In this document: piece by piece, positions 16,694 through 24,985 of the stretch
How positions within the stretch are numbered: the stretch's first letter is position 1
Layout: every line of letters begins with the position of its first letter
Notes under the pieces: generated by a model
What the model saw: the letters and a program-made list of their open reading frames with translations, nothing else
What the model was told of the DNA's origin: nothing
Databases searched by the model: none
Translations under genes and position numbers: made by a program
NCBI GenBank assembly: GCA_964352905.1
Contig: CAYGTS010000007.1
Span: forward strand, 1-34,061
DNA from: CAYGTS01 sp964352905
GTDB lineage: Bacteria > Pseudomonadota > Gammaproteobacteria > JAHCLG01
Reading direction: 5' to 3'
DNA length: 34,061 bases

Positions 16694-16728
16694 ATTATTG
16701 GGTTGGTTGCAAAAAAAGGCATCTTGGG

Positions 16729-17118
16729 CTAATTTTGCTTTATTTTATCGGGGGTTAGTGGTACTAAGCGAATATCAGCGAGCTTGTTGATCTCGCCATC
16801 ATTTTCCTGAAAAGCAAAATCAGGATAGCTGCAAATGGCTTTTCTCTCGTTGAGTTTACCCTGTGGCGTTTGGTCCAGCAATTTTTGATTAGGATCATAT
16901 TTGCCTGTGGTAACGTGATGATCGGTTTTTGTCTTTTCCAGCTTTTTAAGCAGATCGCGGGTATCTGCATTTGCTGCATCAAAAATTAAATCATTATACA
17001 GAATTCTTCCTTTTTGTACCGTGGTAAAATCGCCATAGGTCGGGCAGTTCAAGGTGAAACTTAAGCTGGGGCTTAAAAGTAAAACAATTATGAGAGAACG
17101 ACGAATAGCGTGACTCAT
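16729..17118 (-). CDS. Hypothetical small exported protein
   Basis: A 129-residue protein of no family I recognise. It starts at ATG 17118 after AAGGAG, with a clear signal peptide (RRSLIIVLLLSPSLSFTLNC). The mature part is polar and Lys/Asp-rich, with two Cys that could form a disulfide (Cys in LNCPTYGDF and in AICSYPDF). If cleavage falls at or just before that first Cys it could even be a lipoprotein, but the lipobox SFTLNC is poor. It is divergent from the FadL-type gene and shares a 91-nt intergenic region with it. Periplasmic location is the only firm inference. Confidence 0.75.
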   Translation of the reverse strand: MSHAIRRSLIIVLLLSPSLSFTLNCPTYGDFTTVQKGRILYNDLIFDAANADTRDLLKKLEKTKTDHHVTTGKYDPNQKLLDQTPQGKLNERKAICSYPDFAFQENDGEINKLADIRLVPLTPDKIKQN

Positions 17119-17209
17119 GCTATGGTGCTCCTTGCGAAATTAAAATTTACTATACGGGATATGTCGCATTATGATACAGTTTCCCTAATTTATTGAAAAG
17201 GGAATTGCT

Positions 17210-18376
17210 ATGACTAACAGGATGTTTTGGCGAGTTGTTTGTTTAGGTTGTTTGTTGTTAGCAAGCAATACGATTTTTGCCGGTAATGTGGTGACTTATG
17301 GTGTAGCTCCTCGCGCAGAATCCATGCAAGCTTTTACAGCGGTTGCCGATGATCCGTCAGCTGTTTTTTATAACCCAGCCGGTATCACTCAACTTATAGG
17401 CACGCAATTTGATAATGGCTTACTCATTATTTTACCCAACTTAAAATACACCAATAGCAACAATAACGTGCAAGCTTCCTCAGATAAGCCTGCCTATGGC
17501 GGTTCTTTTTTTATCACCACCGATTATACAAAACCGGTTTATTTGGGGTTTGGATTTTACGCACCTTATGCCAGGGTATCGCGCTATTCACCACAAAATG
17601 CCGCAACCTTAAATTTACCGATGGATGCCACTATTTTACGTTTAGATTTTACGCCAACGCTTGCGTGGCAAATTAATCCAATGTTTTCGGTGGGTGCTTC
17701 TTTTATTATGAGTCGCCTTACTGCCAATTCAAATATTTTAGGTTTTTCCGAAAGAGGACATGGTTTTGGGGTAACCGGCCAACTGGGTGCCTTAGCAAAA
17801 TTAGGTCATGCGGTTAAACTTGGCATTAATTATCGTGCACCTGAAAAAAGTAGCTTCACTGGAACGGGATCATTAAGCGGGGTAGGCCAGGGCGACTTTA
17901 CCTCTCAGCTAAGATTACCGGGTGTGTTAAGTGCTGGTGCGGCTTGGCAGGCAACCCAAAAATTACTACTGTCATTCACCTATGAATATGAAATGTGGGA
18001 TTATGTTAATAACTTAAATCGCAGCTACAATTTGCCTGCCATTAATGCGTTTTCCAATAACATTTTTAATGGTAAAAATGTTAGTAATTATCGGGCTGGG
18101 GTGTTGTATCGCCTTACGCCTTGCAATGAACTGCGTGCCGGTTTTTCGTACTTGCCTGCTGCGATCCCTTTTAGCAACATTGTGCCCGCGCAGCCGGATT
18201 ATAATACTTATATTTATTCGGTGGGGTACAGCTATTATTTTCACCAATTGCGGTTGGATGCCGGTTATGAATTTGCGCATATGCCCGCTATAACCGGAAC
18301 TAACCCAATATTTCCGGGTAGCTACAGCAATAAGGTTAATAGCATCATGCTGGGTTTTGGCTATACTTTTGCTTAA
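17210..18376 (+). CDS. FadL/OmpP1/TodX-family outer-membrane porin
   Basis: A 388-residue outer-membrane barrel that carries long-chain fatty acids or other hydrophobic molecules inward. After the signal peptide (cleavage near IFA-G) comes the family N terminus GNVVTYGVAPRAESMQAFTA, then VADDPSAVFYNPAGITQL, whose NPAG box is the family hallmark. Many alternating aromatic strands follow, and the protein ends in GFGYTFA with a terminal aromatic/hydrophobic pattern for barrel assembly. It is somewhat shorter than E. coli FadL, so the substrate should not be assumed. The ribosome site is AAAGGGAA. It is inserted on the opposite strand between rpsP and ffh, and its stop overlaps the ffh stop in a shared TTAA. 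Confidence 0.92.
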   Translation: MTNRMFWRVVCLGCLLLASNTIFAGNVVTYGVAPRAESMQAFTAVADDPSAVFYNPAGITQLIGTQFDNGLLIILPNLKYTNSNNNVQASSDKPAYGGSFFITTDYTKPVYLGFGFYAPYARVSRYSPQNAATLNLPMDATILRLDFTPTLAWQINPMFSVGASFIMSRLTANSNILGFSERGHGFGVTGQLGALAKLGHAVKLGINYRAPEKSSFTGTGSLSGVGQGDFTSQLRLPGVLSAGAAWQATQKLLLSFTYEYEMWDYVNNLNRSYNLPAINAFSNNIFNGKNVSNYRAGVLYRLTPCNELRAGFSYLPAAIPFSNIVPAQPDYNTYIYSVGYSYYFHQLRLDAGYEFAHMPAITGTNPIFPGSYSNKVNSIMLGFGYTFA

Positions 18377-19749
18377 CCCATCGGTGGGAAACCACCGCCG
18401 CCAGGTGGCAGCATGCCTTGCATGCTACGCATCATATTTTTCATGCCGCCCTTGCTGAATTTTTTCAGCATTTTTTGCATTTGCGCGAATTGTTTTAACA
18501 AACGATTAACGTCTTGAATTTCAGTGCCGGAACCCATTGCTATGCGGCGTTTGCGAGAACCTTTAATGACTTGTGGAAAACGGCGCTCTTGTCTGGTCAT
18601 GGAATTAATGATGGCTTCCATTTTGCCAAAGGTTTTATCATTTTGTAATTTTTCTTTAGCCATTTTTGCCATGTTACCCACACCTGGAATTTTATCGATC
18701 ATCGATGCAATTCCACCCATATTATTCATTTGGCGTAATTGATCACGAAAATCTTCCAAATCAAAGCTTTTACCTTTCTTTAATTTTTTAGCGAGCTTAT
18801 CCGCTTGCTGCTGATCAACTTTTTGCTGAACTTCTTCGATTAAGCTTAATACATCACCCATGCCCAGCATTCGTGAAGCAACGCGCTCGGGATGAAAAGC
18901 TTCTAACCCATCAACTTTTTCACCGGTACCCAAAAATTTAATCGGTTTGCCGGTAATCGCACGAATTGATAATGCCGCGCCACCCCGCGCATCACCATCG
19001 GTTTTAGTTAAAATCACACCGGTTAAGGAAAGTGTGTCATTAAATGCTTTGGCAGTGTTGGCGGCATCTTGCCCTGTCATGCTATCGACAACGAATAAGG
19101 TTTCAATAGGATTTATCGCATGATGAATGTGTTTAATTTCAGCCATCATGTCATCATCAATGTGCAAGCGACCGGCAGTATCGATAATTAAGACATCATT
19201 TTGATTTCTCTTAGCAGCAGCAATCGCATCTTTAGCAATGTTAACTGGATTTTGGTTAAGATCACTGGGGAAATAATCAACTTCAACTTTAGCTGCTAAG
19301 GTTTCTAATTGCTTAATCGCAGCGGGGCGATAAATATCGCAACTAACCACCATCACTTTTTTCTGTTGTGTTTCTTTTAAGCGTTTGGCTAACTTGGCAA
19401 CGGTAGTGGTTTTACCAGAACCTTGTAAACCTGCCAGCAAAATCACGGCAGGGGGTTGGGTGTTAAGATTTAATTCGTTAACAGCATCCCCCATGACTTT
19501 GGTTAATTCATCATTAACAATTTTAACCAACGCTTGCCCAGGCGAGAGACTTTTCGTCACATCTTGGCCAATCGCTTGCGTTTTGACTTGCTCAATAAAA
19601 TCTTTAACAATCGGTAACGCCACATCCGCTTCGAGTAACGCCACACGCACTTCGCGCAGTGATTCTTTAATATTATCTTCAGTTAAGCGACCTTTACCGG
19701 TCAGGTTTTTAATGGTTTTACTTAAGCGTTCGGTTAATGTTTCAAACAT
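18373..19749 (-). CDS. ffh: Signal recognition particle protein Ffh (SRP54)
   Basis: This 458-residue GTPase binds signal sequences of nascent membrane proteins and, with SRP RNA and FtsY, targets them to the membrane. The N domain (residues 1-85) is followed by the G domain: P-loop GLQGSGKTTTVAKLAKRLK, then VVSCDIYRPAA, DTAGRLHIDDDMM and TKTDGDARGGAALS. The C-terminal M domain contains GSGTEIQDVNRLLKQF (RNA binding) and a Met-rich tail (MKNMMRSMQGMLPPGGGG). I start at ATG 19749 because AGGA is 7 nt upstream; ATG 19755 is too close to it. Convergent with the FadL gene, sharing stop bases 18373-18376. A tandem palindrome lies upstream at 19784-19823. Confidence 0.97.
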   Translation of the reverse strand: MFETLTERLSKTIKNLTGKGRLTEDNIKESLREVRVALLEADVALPIVKDFIEQVKTQAIGQDVTKSLSPGQALVKIVNDELTKVMGDAVNELNLNTQPPAVILLAGLQGSGKTTTVAKLAKRLKETQQKKVMVVSCDIYRPAAIKQLETLAAKVEVDYFPSDLNQNPVNIAKDAIAAAKRNQNDVLIIDTAGRLHIDDDMMAEIKHIHHAINPIETLFVVDSMTGQDAANTAKAFNDTLSLTGVILTKTDGDARGGAALSIRAITGKPIKFLGTGEKVDGLEAFHPERVASRMLGMGDVLSLIEEVQQKVDQQQADKLAKKLKKGKSFDLEDFRDQLRQMNNMGGIASMIDKIPGVGNMAKMAKEKLQNDKTFGKMEAIINSMTRQERRFPQVIKGSRKRRIAMGSGTEIQDVNRLLKQFAQMQKMLKKFSKGGMKNMMRSMQGMLPPGGGGFPPMG

Positions 19750-19783
19750 AATCATTTCCTAAAAAGATAGCGTTACGGTGCTG

Positions 19784-19823
19784 TATACCTAAATTGGGTA
19801 TGATCATACCCAATTTGGGTATA
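19784..19823. promoter_or_regulatory. Double palindromic operator-like site upstream of ffh
   Basis: Two 17-bp palindromes, ATACCTAAATTGGGTAT (19785-19801) and ATACCCAATTTGGGTAT (19806-19822), separated by GATC. The whole 40-bp block is also one inverted repeat with a single mismatch. It lies 35-74 nt before the ffh start, as expected for a repressor operator, but no matching regulator gene is nearby. The remaining bases to 20043 contain nothing I recognise. Confidence 0.6.
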
Positions 19824-20043
19824 GATCGCCAGGGTGAGCGAATTGACTCACATTAAATCTAACCGAAGGTAGCCAAAAAAGTAATCTGAAGTGGTTACAA
19901 TTGAAGAACAATGAGTTATGGCATATGCAGGCTAAAAAATGAGGGAATCTCTGAGCCAGAAGAGAGGTTATTAAGGAAAATCTTGGAATCGGTGCTAAGC
20001 TTATTTTATGCATTTTGTATGCTAGCATAGAGGTGTAAATATT

Positions 20044-20892
20044 ATGAAAAGAGAATATATCGCAGGTGGTGCGGGAACTGAAGAAGTTAAGCCTTGTCAA
20101 TCTTCCGGAGTCGAGCGAATTTTTCACATGATTTTTTTGTATTTTATATTCATATTCGCAATCGTTGGAACTGTTTATGCCGCAACGCAAAGCGTGTTGC
20201 TGGTTATTTTTGGACTATTAGTTTGCTATTACCTAGAGAACATGTTGTTTGTTTTTGGTCATATCGGATTCCATGCCGCTTTTATTGAATATCCTGAAAA
20301 AAAAATGTCAACTTTATCTCATCATTCCTTCATTCATCACTATCGAAGAATTCAGGTTTATCATGAAACTTGGTTAGAAACCAGAATTTCATACTTTTTT
20401 TGTCCCAAGAAGTATTTTCGCAGTCCGGTAACCTTGGGACACATAATTCCACAATGCTTAACAGGATTAATCCTATTCCTTATCAATCCCATCTTGGGCA
20501 TTGCTGCGCTTTCCTTTATATGGCTCATGCATTTGCTGCAAGCAATTTGCCATGAATGGTATCACAATAGAGATAGAGAAAATTTTTACGTGAAGCCATT
20601 ACATTACTTAATGTTATTTTTAGAAAAAATAGGAATAATGTCTAGAAAAAAACATGCTGAACACCATAAACATGGTTTGGATAACCTTCATCAAGTATCT
20701 TTATGGTTAGATATGTATATTCCTGGAGGAGAAGCAGTTGGTAACTTTATCTGGAAGAAAACCCTAGCAAAATATAAAAAGGGCGAATATAACATGACTG
20801 ATTTTATTAGGAAGATATTTTATGTCTATATTTTTCTAAATCACCTCATACTCATAGCAATGTTTTGCCTCTTTGGGTATCTTTGGCTGTAA
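20044..20892 (+). CDS. His-rich integral membrane protein, desaturase/hydroxylase-like
   Basis: A 282-residue protein with about five membrane helices (near residues 27-48, 50-70, 135-170 and 255-281). It carries the kind of His clusters that hold a di-iron centre in membrane fatty-acid desaturases and hydroxylases: H73-x3-H77, HHSFIHH (93-99), HEWYH (170-174) and HAEHHKH (204-210). The overall order resembles CarF/TMEM189-type or fatty-acid-hydroxylase-superfamily proteins, but I cannot place it in one family. It probably modifies a membrane lipid. ATG 20044 follows GAGGTG. It stands alone between ffh and the AnkH-like gene. Confidence 0.72.
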   Translation: MKREYIAGGAGTEEVKPCQSSGVERIFHMIFLYFIFIFAIVGTVYAATQSVLLVIFGLLVCYYLENMLFVFGHIGFHAAFIEYPEKKMSTLSHHSFIHHYRRIQVYHETWLETRISYFFCPKKYFRSPVTLGHIIPQCLTGLILFLINPILGIAALSFIWLMHLLQAICHEWYHNRDRENFYVKPLHYLMLFLEKIGIMSRKKHAEHHKHGLDNLHQVSLWLDMYIPGGEAVGNFIWKKTLAKYKKGEYNMTDFIRKIFYVYIFLNHLILIAMFCLFGYLWL

Positions 20893-20966
20893 CCTATCAG
20901 GGCAACCGCATCTGAATTAGCCCCTGAATAAGAGGTTCTCAATTTATTTTGGTGCAATATTCAGGG

Positions 20967-22355
20967 TTATTCTACATCAAACAGTTGGATGAGCCGCATG
21001 AAGTTATGTGCGGTTTCATCTTCGTGTTGATAAGGGCCGTAAGTTTTGATAAAAGCTTTAATGACGTAGCGATATTGCGGGTGGTTTAAAACCGGCATCA
21101 TTTTTTGGGCGCGTTCAATGTCGTGTTGTTGATTGTATTTTAATCCTTGAAATAATACCGTTGCCAAAATTTGGGCTTTGGAAGCTTTTTCTTCAGGGGT
21201 TGAGTATTCAAAGCTTTTAATGCATTCGTGCAAGGCAATGTCTTTATCCCATTCTAACCAATCATAATAAAAATTGATCGCAGCTTGTTTTTCAGCTTGA
21301 ATGTTTAAGACTTTTTGATCGGATTCGTTAACTGCAAACATGAAGAGTAAGGTTGGAATTAATGCTTCCATATTCGCCCAAGAGCAATTACCAGTAACTT
21401 GGCGTGGCAAAGGGAGATCGGCTAATTTTTGTAAACCTAACACATCGTAAATTTCATAATCCATAAAATCACTGGATAATTTTTCATAAAATAAAAAATC
21501 TAAAAATTGGTGATCAAAAATTTTTTCATTTTTGATTTTATAAATATTCACTGAGCCATGTTTATCAGCGCGTTGTCCCCGATCACAAATTGCAAACCAA
21601 TTGCCGTATTTTACCGCACCTACCGCATGGCCTTCATATGAGAACGGAATGATTAATAAATCATTTTTATAAAGAGCATGAATGCGCTGTTGGTAATCTT
21701 TGATATTGATTTGATATTGCTGATAACGCAGTAATTCATCTGCCGTTTGAAACGCTTTGATAATAATATTAATGTGATCAAAAAAATGACGTAAATGCCT
21801 TGCTGCAAAATTATTACGATAGCGGCCTAAGGACTGCAGAATCACCGCAAGTGTAAATTCTAAGTAAAAACCGGCAAATTCAATTTCAATAAACGTGCGC
21901 TTGGGATCAACAATATAAACGGTATCTTGCAGTTGAAAACGATGACCTAGTAATTTGGCATTAATAAAATCTTGCGCGAATTTTAAGTTGGCACCATATT
22001 TGTAAAGTAAGTGCTTAACATCGCCGTAATCACGTAAAATCGCCTTGGCGAGCAGCGGTTGGCCGGCAAGATTAAAGGCATTGGGATTGGCTTTATGTTT
22101 AAGTAACAAGTCACATAATTCAATGTTGCGATTTTCAACCGCCCAGTGTAATGCCGTATTGCCGGCCATATCGGCTAAATTAACCAGCGCCCCTTTTTCG
22201 AGTAAGAGTGCGCTAATTGCTGTGTCATTAGCAATGGCTGCTTCAATTAAGGGTGTGTAACCATAATCATCAAATTCATCAATATCTACACCGCGTTCAA
22301 TGAAACTGGTGACGCGTTGTAAATCATGGCGAAGGATAGCATCGGTTAATGTCAT
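20967..22355 (-). CDS. AnkH-like ankyrin/cysteine-protease-fold effector
   Basis: A 462-residue protein that closely resembles, from memory, the Legionella Dot/Icm core effector AnkH (LegA3) in length, domain order and motifs. Residues about 1-125 hold three to four ankyrin repeats (YGYTPLIEAAIANDTAISAL, then GNTALHWAVENRNIEL). Residues about 130-345 form a cysteine-protease-like domain with the triad His243 (YEGHAVGAV), Asp258 (ICDRG) and Cys324 (TGNCSWANMEALIP). The C-terminal roughly 120 residues are helical. AnkH is reported to act in the host cell on the 7SK snRNP component LARP7; the same target here is inference. A small gene 19 nt upstream is probably co-transcribed. It should be delivered by a type IVB secretion system, which is not in this window. 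Confidence 0.88.
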   Translation of the reverse strand: MTLTDAILRHDLQRVTSFIERGVDIDEFDDYGYTPLIEAAIANDTAISALLLEKGALVNLADMAGNTALHWAVENRNIELCDLLLKHKANPNAFNLAGQPLLAKAILRDYGDVKHLLYKYGANLKFAQDFINAKLLGHRFQLQDTVYIVDPKRTFIEIEFAGFYLEFTLAVILQSLGRYRNNFAARHLRHFFDHINIIIKAFQTADELLRYQQYQINIKDYQQRIHALYKNDLLIIPFSYEGHAVGAVKYGNWFAICDRGQRADKHGSVNIYKIKNEKIFDHQFLDFLFYEKLSSDFMDYEIYDVLGLQKLADLPLPRQVTGNCSWANMEALIPTLLFMFAVNESDQKVLNIQAEKQAAINFYYDWLEWDKDIALHECIKSFEYSTPEEKASKAQILATVLFQGLKYNQQHDIERAQKMMPVLNHPQYRYVIKAFIKTYGPYQHEDETAHNFMRLIQLFDVE

Positions 22356-22374
22356 GAGTAGTTATTATTCCTCG

Positions 22375-22701
22375 TTAGTGGCGTTGCAGCGTTGGTGCGG
22401 CGGATAAACGATTGCCTAATTGATGTTGCAAACGATTTTGCAAAGCATGCTCATTTTTGCTGGCATCAGGATTTAAATTTGAATGCCCCCGTTCTTGTCG
22501 TCCTGAAATGCCGCTAAATTGGCGTTTACCGGCTAACAAGGGATGTTGTGGTGCATGCATGGGCGTGCCATCTTCATTAAAAGCTTCTGGTGGCAAATTA
22601 ATAATACTTGCAGCAAAACCGCCGTGACTACCGCCTTCATCACCTTCGTCTTCATCGCCATTAAGTAGGCGCTCTTGTAATAATTTTGATAAATTAATCA
22701 T
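22375..22701 (-). CDS. Hypothetical small acidic protein, upstream of the AnkH-like gene
   Basis: A 108-residue protein I do not recognise. The N terminus is helical (MINLSKLLQERLL) and is followed by an acidic, Gly-rich patch (NGDEDEGDEGGSHGG). The rest is polar, rich in His, Gln, Asn and Pro, and probably disordered (PMHAPQHPLL, then RQFSGISGRQERGHS and LQNRLQHQLGNRL). There is no signal peptide. Because it lies 19 nt upstream of the AnkH-like effector gene on the same strand, it could be a chaperone, an accessory protein or a small effector. Only its place in the operon supports this. Confidence 0.6.
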   Translation of the reverse strand: MINLSKLLQERLLNGDEDEGDEGGSHGGFAASIINLPPEAFNEDGTPMHAPQHPLLAGKRQFSGISGRQERGHSNLNPDASKNEHALQNRLQHQLGNRLSAAPTLQRH

Positions 22702-22706
22702 ACTTG

Positions 22707-22884
22707 GTAACTATTCACTCCGTCGCAGGGAACGTCCATATTTGGGCTAAAAACGGCGAAAATCTTTTATCGAAATGCTCATTTATAACTCATAAACTGC
22801 GCTTTCTCAAAAATATTTTCGCCATTTTTATCGCCAAATCTGAACGTTCTTGGTAAACCACAAGCTAAAGGGGCGAGCAGTTAC
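22707..22884. repeat. Interspersed palindromic repeat, full-length copy
   Basis: Starts GTAACTATTCACTCC (22707-22721) and ends GAGCAGTTAC (22884). GAACGTCCATATTTGG (22730-22745) pairs with CCAAATCTGAACGTTC (22834-22849), three mismatches. Inside, TAAAAACGGCGAAAAT (22748-22763) pairs with 22815-22830, one mismatch. No coding potential. Confidence 0.8.
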
Positions 22885-22910
22885 GAAATGTTTTGAGTAA
22901 CCACATTTCC

Positions 22911-23073
22911 GTCACTGCGAGCGAAGCGCGGCAGTCCAGGGAAAGGATCTTCGATTTTGCAACATTCTACCATATTTGCTAGTTGTACCACTGGATTTCC
23001 TGCCACTCGCCCTGGATTGCTTCACTTCGTTCGCAATGACAGCTAATTTATTCGCTGCGCTCCTCGCAATGAC
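22911..23073. repeat. Second repeat family: GTCATTGCGAGCGAAGCG-type inverted repeat
   Basis: GTCACTGCGAGCGAAGCG (22911-22928) and CAGTCCAGGG are mirrored by CCCTGGATTGCTTCACTTCG (from 23010) and TTCGCAATGAC (to 23040). A further partial end (TCCTCGCAATGAC) reaches 23073. This palindromic sequence is known as a mobile non-coding repeat in several bacterial groups. Together with the element at 22707 it fills the gene-free stretch 22702-23091. Confidence 0.8.
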
Positions 23074-23091
23074 AGAATTGCTCATTTACCC

Positions 23092-24765
23092 TTAACCTTG
23101 TGTAATTTTAGCCCAAGAATCACGTAAATTCACCACACGATTAAAGACTAATTTTCCAACTTGGCTATCGATTTGATCTAACATAAAATAGCCAACGCGC
23201 TCAAATTGGTAGTGTAAAGTAGGGCTATCATAACTAATATTGGCTTCTGTTAGCGCATGATCAATTACTTGTAATGAATCAGGGTTTAGCATGCTAATTA
23301 ATTCTTCGTCACTTGCAGCGCTACCAGGATTTTCGCTATTAAACAAGCGGTCGTATAAACGCACTTGGCAGGTTTGGCTGTGCTCTTGGGCTAACCAATG
23401 AATCACACCTTTAACTTTGCGATCTTCTGGATTTTTACCCAAAGTGGCTGGATCGTAGCTGCATTTTAACTCAAGGACTTTGCCTGTTTGTGGATCGCTA
23501 ATCACTTCTTCACATTTAATAATATAACCAAAACGCAAGCGTACTTCTTGTCCCGGTGCTAAGCGATGATATTTTTTAGGTGGGTCCTGCATGAAATCAT
23601 CGTGATCAATATACAAATGTTTACTAAAAATTAATTCGCGCATGCCTAAATCAGGATTCTGCGGGTGATTCGGCGCTGGTAATTTTTCAATATGATCATC
23701 TGTTAAGTTGGTAATCGTAATTTTGAGTGGATTTAAAATACAAAACGCGCGTTTGGCATGAATATTTAGATCATCACGCACGCATTCTTCTAGTAAAGCC
23801 ATATCGGTCACAGAGTCATTTTTAGAAATTCCAACACGTTTCACAAATTCGCGCAATGCAGCAGGCGTAAACCCGCGGCGGCGTAAACCTGCAATTGTAG
23901 ACATGCGCGGATCATCCCAGCCGGCCACCAACTTATTTTCAACTAAGAATTTTAATTTTCGTTTGCTGGTTATGGTGTGCGAAACATTTAAGCGCGAAAA
24001 TTCAATTTGCTGTGGGCGCGGTTTGTTAAATATTTTTTCTAAGAACCAATCATAAAGAGGACGATGATCTTGAAATTCTAAGGTGCAAAGCGAATGGGTG
24101 ATTTTTTCAATTGCATCCGAAAAACAATGCGCGTAATCATACATTGGGTAAATACACCATTTTTCACCGGTATGTGGGTGCGCGGCATGTAAAATGCGAT
24201 AAATGATCGGATCACGCATGTTGATATTACCTGAATTCATATCAATTTTGGCGCGTAATACGTGTTCACCTACCGCAAATTCACCGGCACGCATGCGCGC
24301 AAATAAATCTAAATTTTCATCAATACTGCGATCGCGATAAGGACTATTTTTACCCGGTTCGGTTAAGGTGCCGCGGTATTCGCGGATTTGATCGCCACTT
24401 AAACTACAAACATAAGCATGGCCTTGTTTAATAAACTCCACAGCATAGTCGTAAAGTTGTTCAAAATAATCAGAAGCAAAATGTAAACTATCCCATTTAA
24501 AACCTAACCAGGATACATCACTTTTAATCGCTTCAGTGAATTTAACTTCTTCTTTGGTAGGATTGGTGTCATCAAAGCGTAAATGGCACCGCCCTTGATA
24601 TTGCTTGGCCATCAAAAAGTTAAGGCAAATCGATTTAACATGCCCAATATGTAAATAACCGTTCGGCTCCGGTGGGAAGCGCGTGGTAATGCCGCTTGCA
24701 TAAGTGTGCTTAGCAATGTCGTCTTCAATGCGCTGTTCAATAAAATGTTTTGTCGTTTCAGTCAT
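23092..24765 (-). CDS. glnS: Glutaminyl-tRNA synthetase
   Basis: This 557-residue class I synthetase charges tRNA-Gln with glutamine. The HIGH motif is in PPEPNGYLHIGHVKSI (HIGH at 39-42). The KMSKS equivalent is ITSKRK (265-270), where E. coli has VMSKRK, so the Met is replaced by Thr. RFDDTNPTKEE, CIYPMYDYAHCFSDAIE and WDDPRMSTIAGLRRRGFTP are family blocks, and two anticodon-binding barrels fill the C-terminal part. Presence of GlnRS fits a gammaproteobacterium. It stands alone; the gene at 24986 is divergent. Repeats lie on both sides. Confidence 0.97.
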   Translation of the reverse strand: MTETTKHFIEQRIEDDIAKHTYASGITTRFPPEPNGYLHIGHVKSICLNFLMAKQYQGRCHLRFDDTNPTKEEVKFTEAIKSDVSWLGFKWDSLHFASDYFEQLYDYAVEFIKQGHAYVCSLSGDQIREYRGTLTEPGKNSPYRDRSIDENLDLFARMRAGEFAVGEHVLRAKIDMNSGNINMRDPIIYRILHAAHPHTGEKWCIYPMYDYAHCFSDAIEKITHSLCTLEFQDHRPLYDWFLEKIFNKPRPQQIEFSRLNVSHTITSKRKLKFLVENKLVAGWDDPRMSTIAGLRRRGFTPAALREFVKRVGISKNDSVTDMALLEECVRDDLNIHAKRAFCILNPLKITITNLTDDHIEKLPAPNHPQNPDLGMRELIFSKHLYIDHDDFMQDPPKKYHRLAPGQEVRLRFGYIIKCEEVISDPQTGKVLELKCSYDPATLGKNPEDRKVKGVIHWLAQEHSQTCQVRLYDRLFNSENPGSAASDEELISMLNPDSLQVIDHALTEANISYDSPTLHYQFERVGYFMLDQIDSQVGKLVFNRVVNLRDSWAKITQG

Positions 24766-24863
24766 GTGCTTGCTCTAAGCTAAAAAAGATGATATTACAT
24801 CATCATGCAATTTCATGCTATAGCCCTGCCGGGCTTAGTGCATTAAATTGCCTAAAAAATAAT

Positions 24864-24943
24864 GTAACTATTCACCCTGTAGCTGGGAACGCCAAATCTG
24901 AACGTTCTTGCTAAATTCACAGTTAAGTTTACTGAATAGTTAC
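24864..24943. repeat. Short palindromic repeat with perfect 11-bp ends
   Basis: An 80-bp element starting with GTAACTATTCA (24864-24874) and ending in its exact complement TGAATAGTTAC (24933-24943). The middle (GGGAACGCCAAATCTGAACG) matches 7528 onward. Compared with the copy at 22707 it looks like a version whose central stem has been lost. Confidence 0.85.
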
Positions 24944-24985
24944 AAAATAACAATACTGTTCACAGCAAAACAAGGAAAATGAAAC

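Noticed and set aside
19804..20190. Minus-strand 128-codon frame upstream of ffh
   Set aside because: Overlaps the palindromic operator and the start of the His-rich membrane gene; composition unlike a real protein.
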